This document shows, piece by piece, positions 61,266-64,000 of a DNA stretch of 64,000 nucleotides. Below the pieces are notes generated by a model. The model was not told where the DNA came from. It saw only the letters and a list, made by a program, of their open reading frames with translations, and ran no database searches. Made by a program: the position numbers and the translations under genes. Location: contig JASISA010000025.1 of NCBI GenBank assembly GCA_031771865.1, positions 2,480,001 through 2,544,000 on the forward strand. The letters run 5' to 3'. Positions within the stretch are counted from its first letter, which is position 1, and the number at the start of each line of letters is the position of its first letter. The DNA comes from Nothophaeocryptopus gaeumannii. Lineage: Eukaryota > Ascomycota > Dothideomycetes > Mycosphaerellales > Mycosphaerellaceae.

Positions 61266-64000
61266 ATTTAGGGAGGCGGTATTACTAAAACCTTAGAATA
61301 TACGGAACCTATTAAGGTAATACATGTATCTAAAGTATAGCTATACGCTACTATTAGTAGGTACGTAGTTAGCGCTCGAAAATACTAATTCTTAGTATTA
61401 GAAGAAGAGAATTCTCTACTAAGTATAGCTAGTATACAAGGCTATACTACCTTAGGTATAGATAATAGACTAGAGCTATTTTAAGAGGTTACTAAAGAAA
61501 CTACTATAGGTAGAGATATAGGGAGTATTAATCTAGCTTCCTACCTAACCTCCTAAGAGAAGAGTAATAGAGAGAAGAACGTAGTAGTAAATAAGAACTA
61601 TTAGGGTCCCCTCTTACCTTAGGAGGCCCTAAAAGAGATTTAGAATAAGGTAGCTAAACTAATATATTAGAGTTAATACTCCTCCCTCTAACTAGAGAGA
61701 GTAATCTAGATAATTCTAGATATAATTTACTTCACTATAGCGTAGACTATAAAGCGTACTAACTAGGAAGCTACTCTAGAATCTATCTAATAGAGTATTA
61801 TATAGATTTAGAAGAAGATAGAGTAGAGTCTAGGACTAAAGATAACCTAGGCTATAGTCGTAGCCTAATAGCTAGCCTAGCTATCTAGTATTAAAGTATA
61901 AAGAGCTACGTACTCCCTTAAGATTCACGTAGATAACGAAGTAACTAGGGCTAAGCTTAGGGATACTAAAGCTACCTAGATTATTTCGCGTTTTACTATA
62001 GAAGGAGGGAACTAGGTACATGTAGTCGTAGTTAAGAAGGTCCCTAATAGACTAGTTCTCACGACTACGGACTCTATAGTAAGGAACCGAATAGTAGTAG
62101 ATACCTAAGGCCTAGGCAAGGTCTTAAAGGAGGCAAGAATAGCCTAGAAAACCTTCTAAGTCCAAGTCTACTTTATTATAGTTATAGGAAACGACCTTAC
62201 TACATAGTAGATCTAGTTAATTAAGGAAGATAATAAGTAGCTAATACCCGGAATCCAAGTATAGAGTACCTAGTAGAAGGGCTAGAAAGCTATAGTAATA
62301 GGAATAAAGAAATAGAGTACTCTAGTAGAAGCTACTAGAGCTATAGTAGAGAAGGGTATTATTATCTCTAGAGTACTCCACGATACTAAAGAATAGGACT
62401 ACTAATAGACAATAATATAGTACTTTAACTACTAAAGATATAGGTATATTAGTATAAGGTACATAAACGGTATAGTGTGTATAAGGTATAGAGGAAGCTA
62501 TAATATAAGAGAATATACGTACGAGAAGCTTATAGAGATAGACCGATTAAAGTATAGTAAATATAGAAACTATAGTTAGAACTACCTAGCTTAGTACTAT
62601 ATATACTTAAAGAGATAAGTAATTAAGGATAAGATTTAGAGTATAAAGAAGATAGGGGCGAGCTATATAGCTAAGCTAACCTATTGTACTCCTAGCTCTA
62701 CTTCTCCTCTACCTTCCCCTCCTCTATAGTAAGGAGTAAATAGGGAGGGAGAGGACTAAATAGCTACCTAGATAAGCTACGAATATGTCCTAGGTAGGAG
62801 GCTAATAGGAATAGTAGTAGAGAAGCGAATACTATAGAGGTTTAGGAGGCTAGTTAGAGTAGTAAATAGGGCTAAGACTATTATACTAGAGTAAGGACAA
62901 GAGTTAATCTAACGAGTAATACAGTAGGATTAACTACTAGCTAGTACCTAATAAATACACAACCGATACTAAGTACACTATAGGCAAACGTACGGAAATT
63001 ATAGGCTACCTACTAGTAGCTACTCGATAATAGCTAGAAAGATATTCTCGCTATCTAGGAGCTATATACTAACCTAAGTAATAGAAGAATAGTTATATAT
63101 CCGAAGTCCTATACTATTATAGAGGAAGATAAAGATAGGAGAGTCGTATTCTATATCTACAAGAAGTATAGCCTATCCGAATAGTCGTACTAGATTCTAA
63201 GTAATTAGAAGATCCTAATCTTACCTCTATAATATCTATAACTAGGATACAAGGCTTATAGTAGAGGAGCTTTTAGAAGGTATTAAGGAACTAGGAGAAC
63301 ACGTTCTAGTTAGAGACTTTAATCTTTACTACTATTAGTAGGGAGGACTATTAGTACTATAGGAGGATCTTAGAGTAAGAGAGCTACGAGAGGCGTGTCG
63401 AGATACGCTATACCTAGCGATACCCCTAGGCCTTACTACCTAGAGAAAGATACTATATTCCTAAACTAGGACGACGATAGACCTTACTCTTATAATAGAG
63501 GAGATATTAAAGAGGATAATAGTATATTAGCTAGGTAAGGAAGATATTAACTCTAACTATATTAGTATAGAGGTAACTATTAATATAGGGATATAGGAGG
63601 AGACGAGAATAAGATAGATATAGAAGGACACTAACTAGAAGGAGTTTAGAGAGACGCTCTAAAAGCTCCTACCTATAGCCGAAGGGATTATAATAAAGGA
63701 GGATATAGATAGTACTATAAGTAATCTTAGTAATACTCTATAAAAGATAAGGGACCTTATTATCTAGCGTAAAATATATTAGCTACTAGATCTAAGGAGT
63801 ATACTAGTAGTACTATATGCGATTTAGGAGGCTTAGTAGGTAAGATAGCATGTATAATAGATAGGGAGCGAGGAGTACTAGAAGGAGTAAGAGAGTACGA
63901 AACTAGGAGAAAAAGAGAACTATCTAGATAGAGAAAAGGAAATAGTAGAGGACTATAGTTTATAAAACCGCTAGCGAGCTATAGGGAATATAGAAGCTAG
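61266..64000 (+). mobile_element. LINE copy C, 5' part, continues beyond the window
   Basis: This matches copy A from 17791 to about 20571 in the same orientation, through ORF1 and the endonuclease into the segment before the reverse transcriptase, and is cut by the window edge. Unlike A, its first kilobase is fully RIP-mutated: many CA in A are TA here and many TG are TA. It lacks about 28 bp around 63220 that are present in A near 19770-19800 (endonuclease start), and a shorter piece near 62325. Both copies share most saturated sites further on. Confidence 0.9.

Noticed and set aside
1..64000. CRISPR arrays, bacterial operons, ribosome-binding sites, riboswitches
   Set aside because: The DNA is fungal nuclear sequence with introns; no spaced direct-repeat array or bacterial signals were seen.

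Overview
The window is nuclear DNA of a filamentous ascomycete (Pezizomycotina), most probably a Dothideomycete; the class is an inference. The evidence is short GT-AG introns of about 48-80 nt with CTAAC/CTGAC-like branch sites, Zn(II)2Cys6 and HET-domain genes, a family of short 'LPxELRxRIYEYAL' proteins, and repeats carrying the CpA-to-TpA decay typical of RIP (repeat-induced point mutation). Gene models were built by hand from reading frames and splice signals; where several exons are joined, the summed length divides by three.

Layout. 1-17.7 kb is a dense, mostly housekeeping segment: a GPI-anchored repeat surface protein (cut by the left edge), a small lysine-rich protein, an SHB17-like phosphatase, a MOSC protein, UBC12 (NEDD8 E2), a small membrane protein, a Zn2Cys6 transcription factor, an acidic Cys-cluster protein, a broken HET-domain relic, and an RMD1-like DUF155 protein. 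17.8-22.96 kb is a RIP-mutated Tad1/LINE-like retrotransposon with a 13-bp target-site duplication. 23.4-27.3 kb holds two secreted-protein genes (CAP/PR-1 and glycoside hydrolase family 31). 27.6-36.5 kb mixes four decayed members of one paralogous family with an intact HET gene, LCP5 and an AYR1-like reductase. 36.6-42.1 kb holds a secreted glycerophosphodiester phosphodiesterase, a mitochondrial FAH-family enzyme and a cytochrome P450. 42.5-44.2 kb is uncertain. 44.4-55.8 kb holds a kinase-like protein with degenerate catalytic motifs, a gene-poor 2.9 kb, PDK1/PKH1-type AGC kinase, and a large disordered protein. 56.1-58.2 kb is a HET gene cut by an in-frame TAG at the edge of a second repeat block. 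58.2-64 kb is RIP-saturated DNA with two more head-to-tail copies of the same LINE, the last running off the window.

The genes do not form an obvious pathway or biosynthetic cluster. The strongest themes are genome defence (three RIP-hit LINE copies), accessory genes near the repeats (CAP, GH31, HET genes, decaying paralogs), and a recurrent abrupt switch of synonymous codon choice in the last 240-300 nt of several genes. I did not find a convincing new molecular system; the most useful leads are the RIP boundary effects, the paralog graveyard, the unusual HET architectures and the 3'-terminal codon switch.
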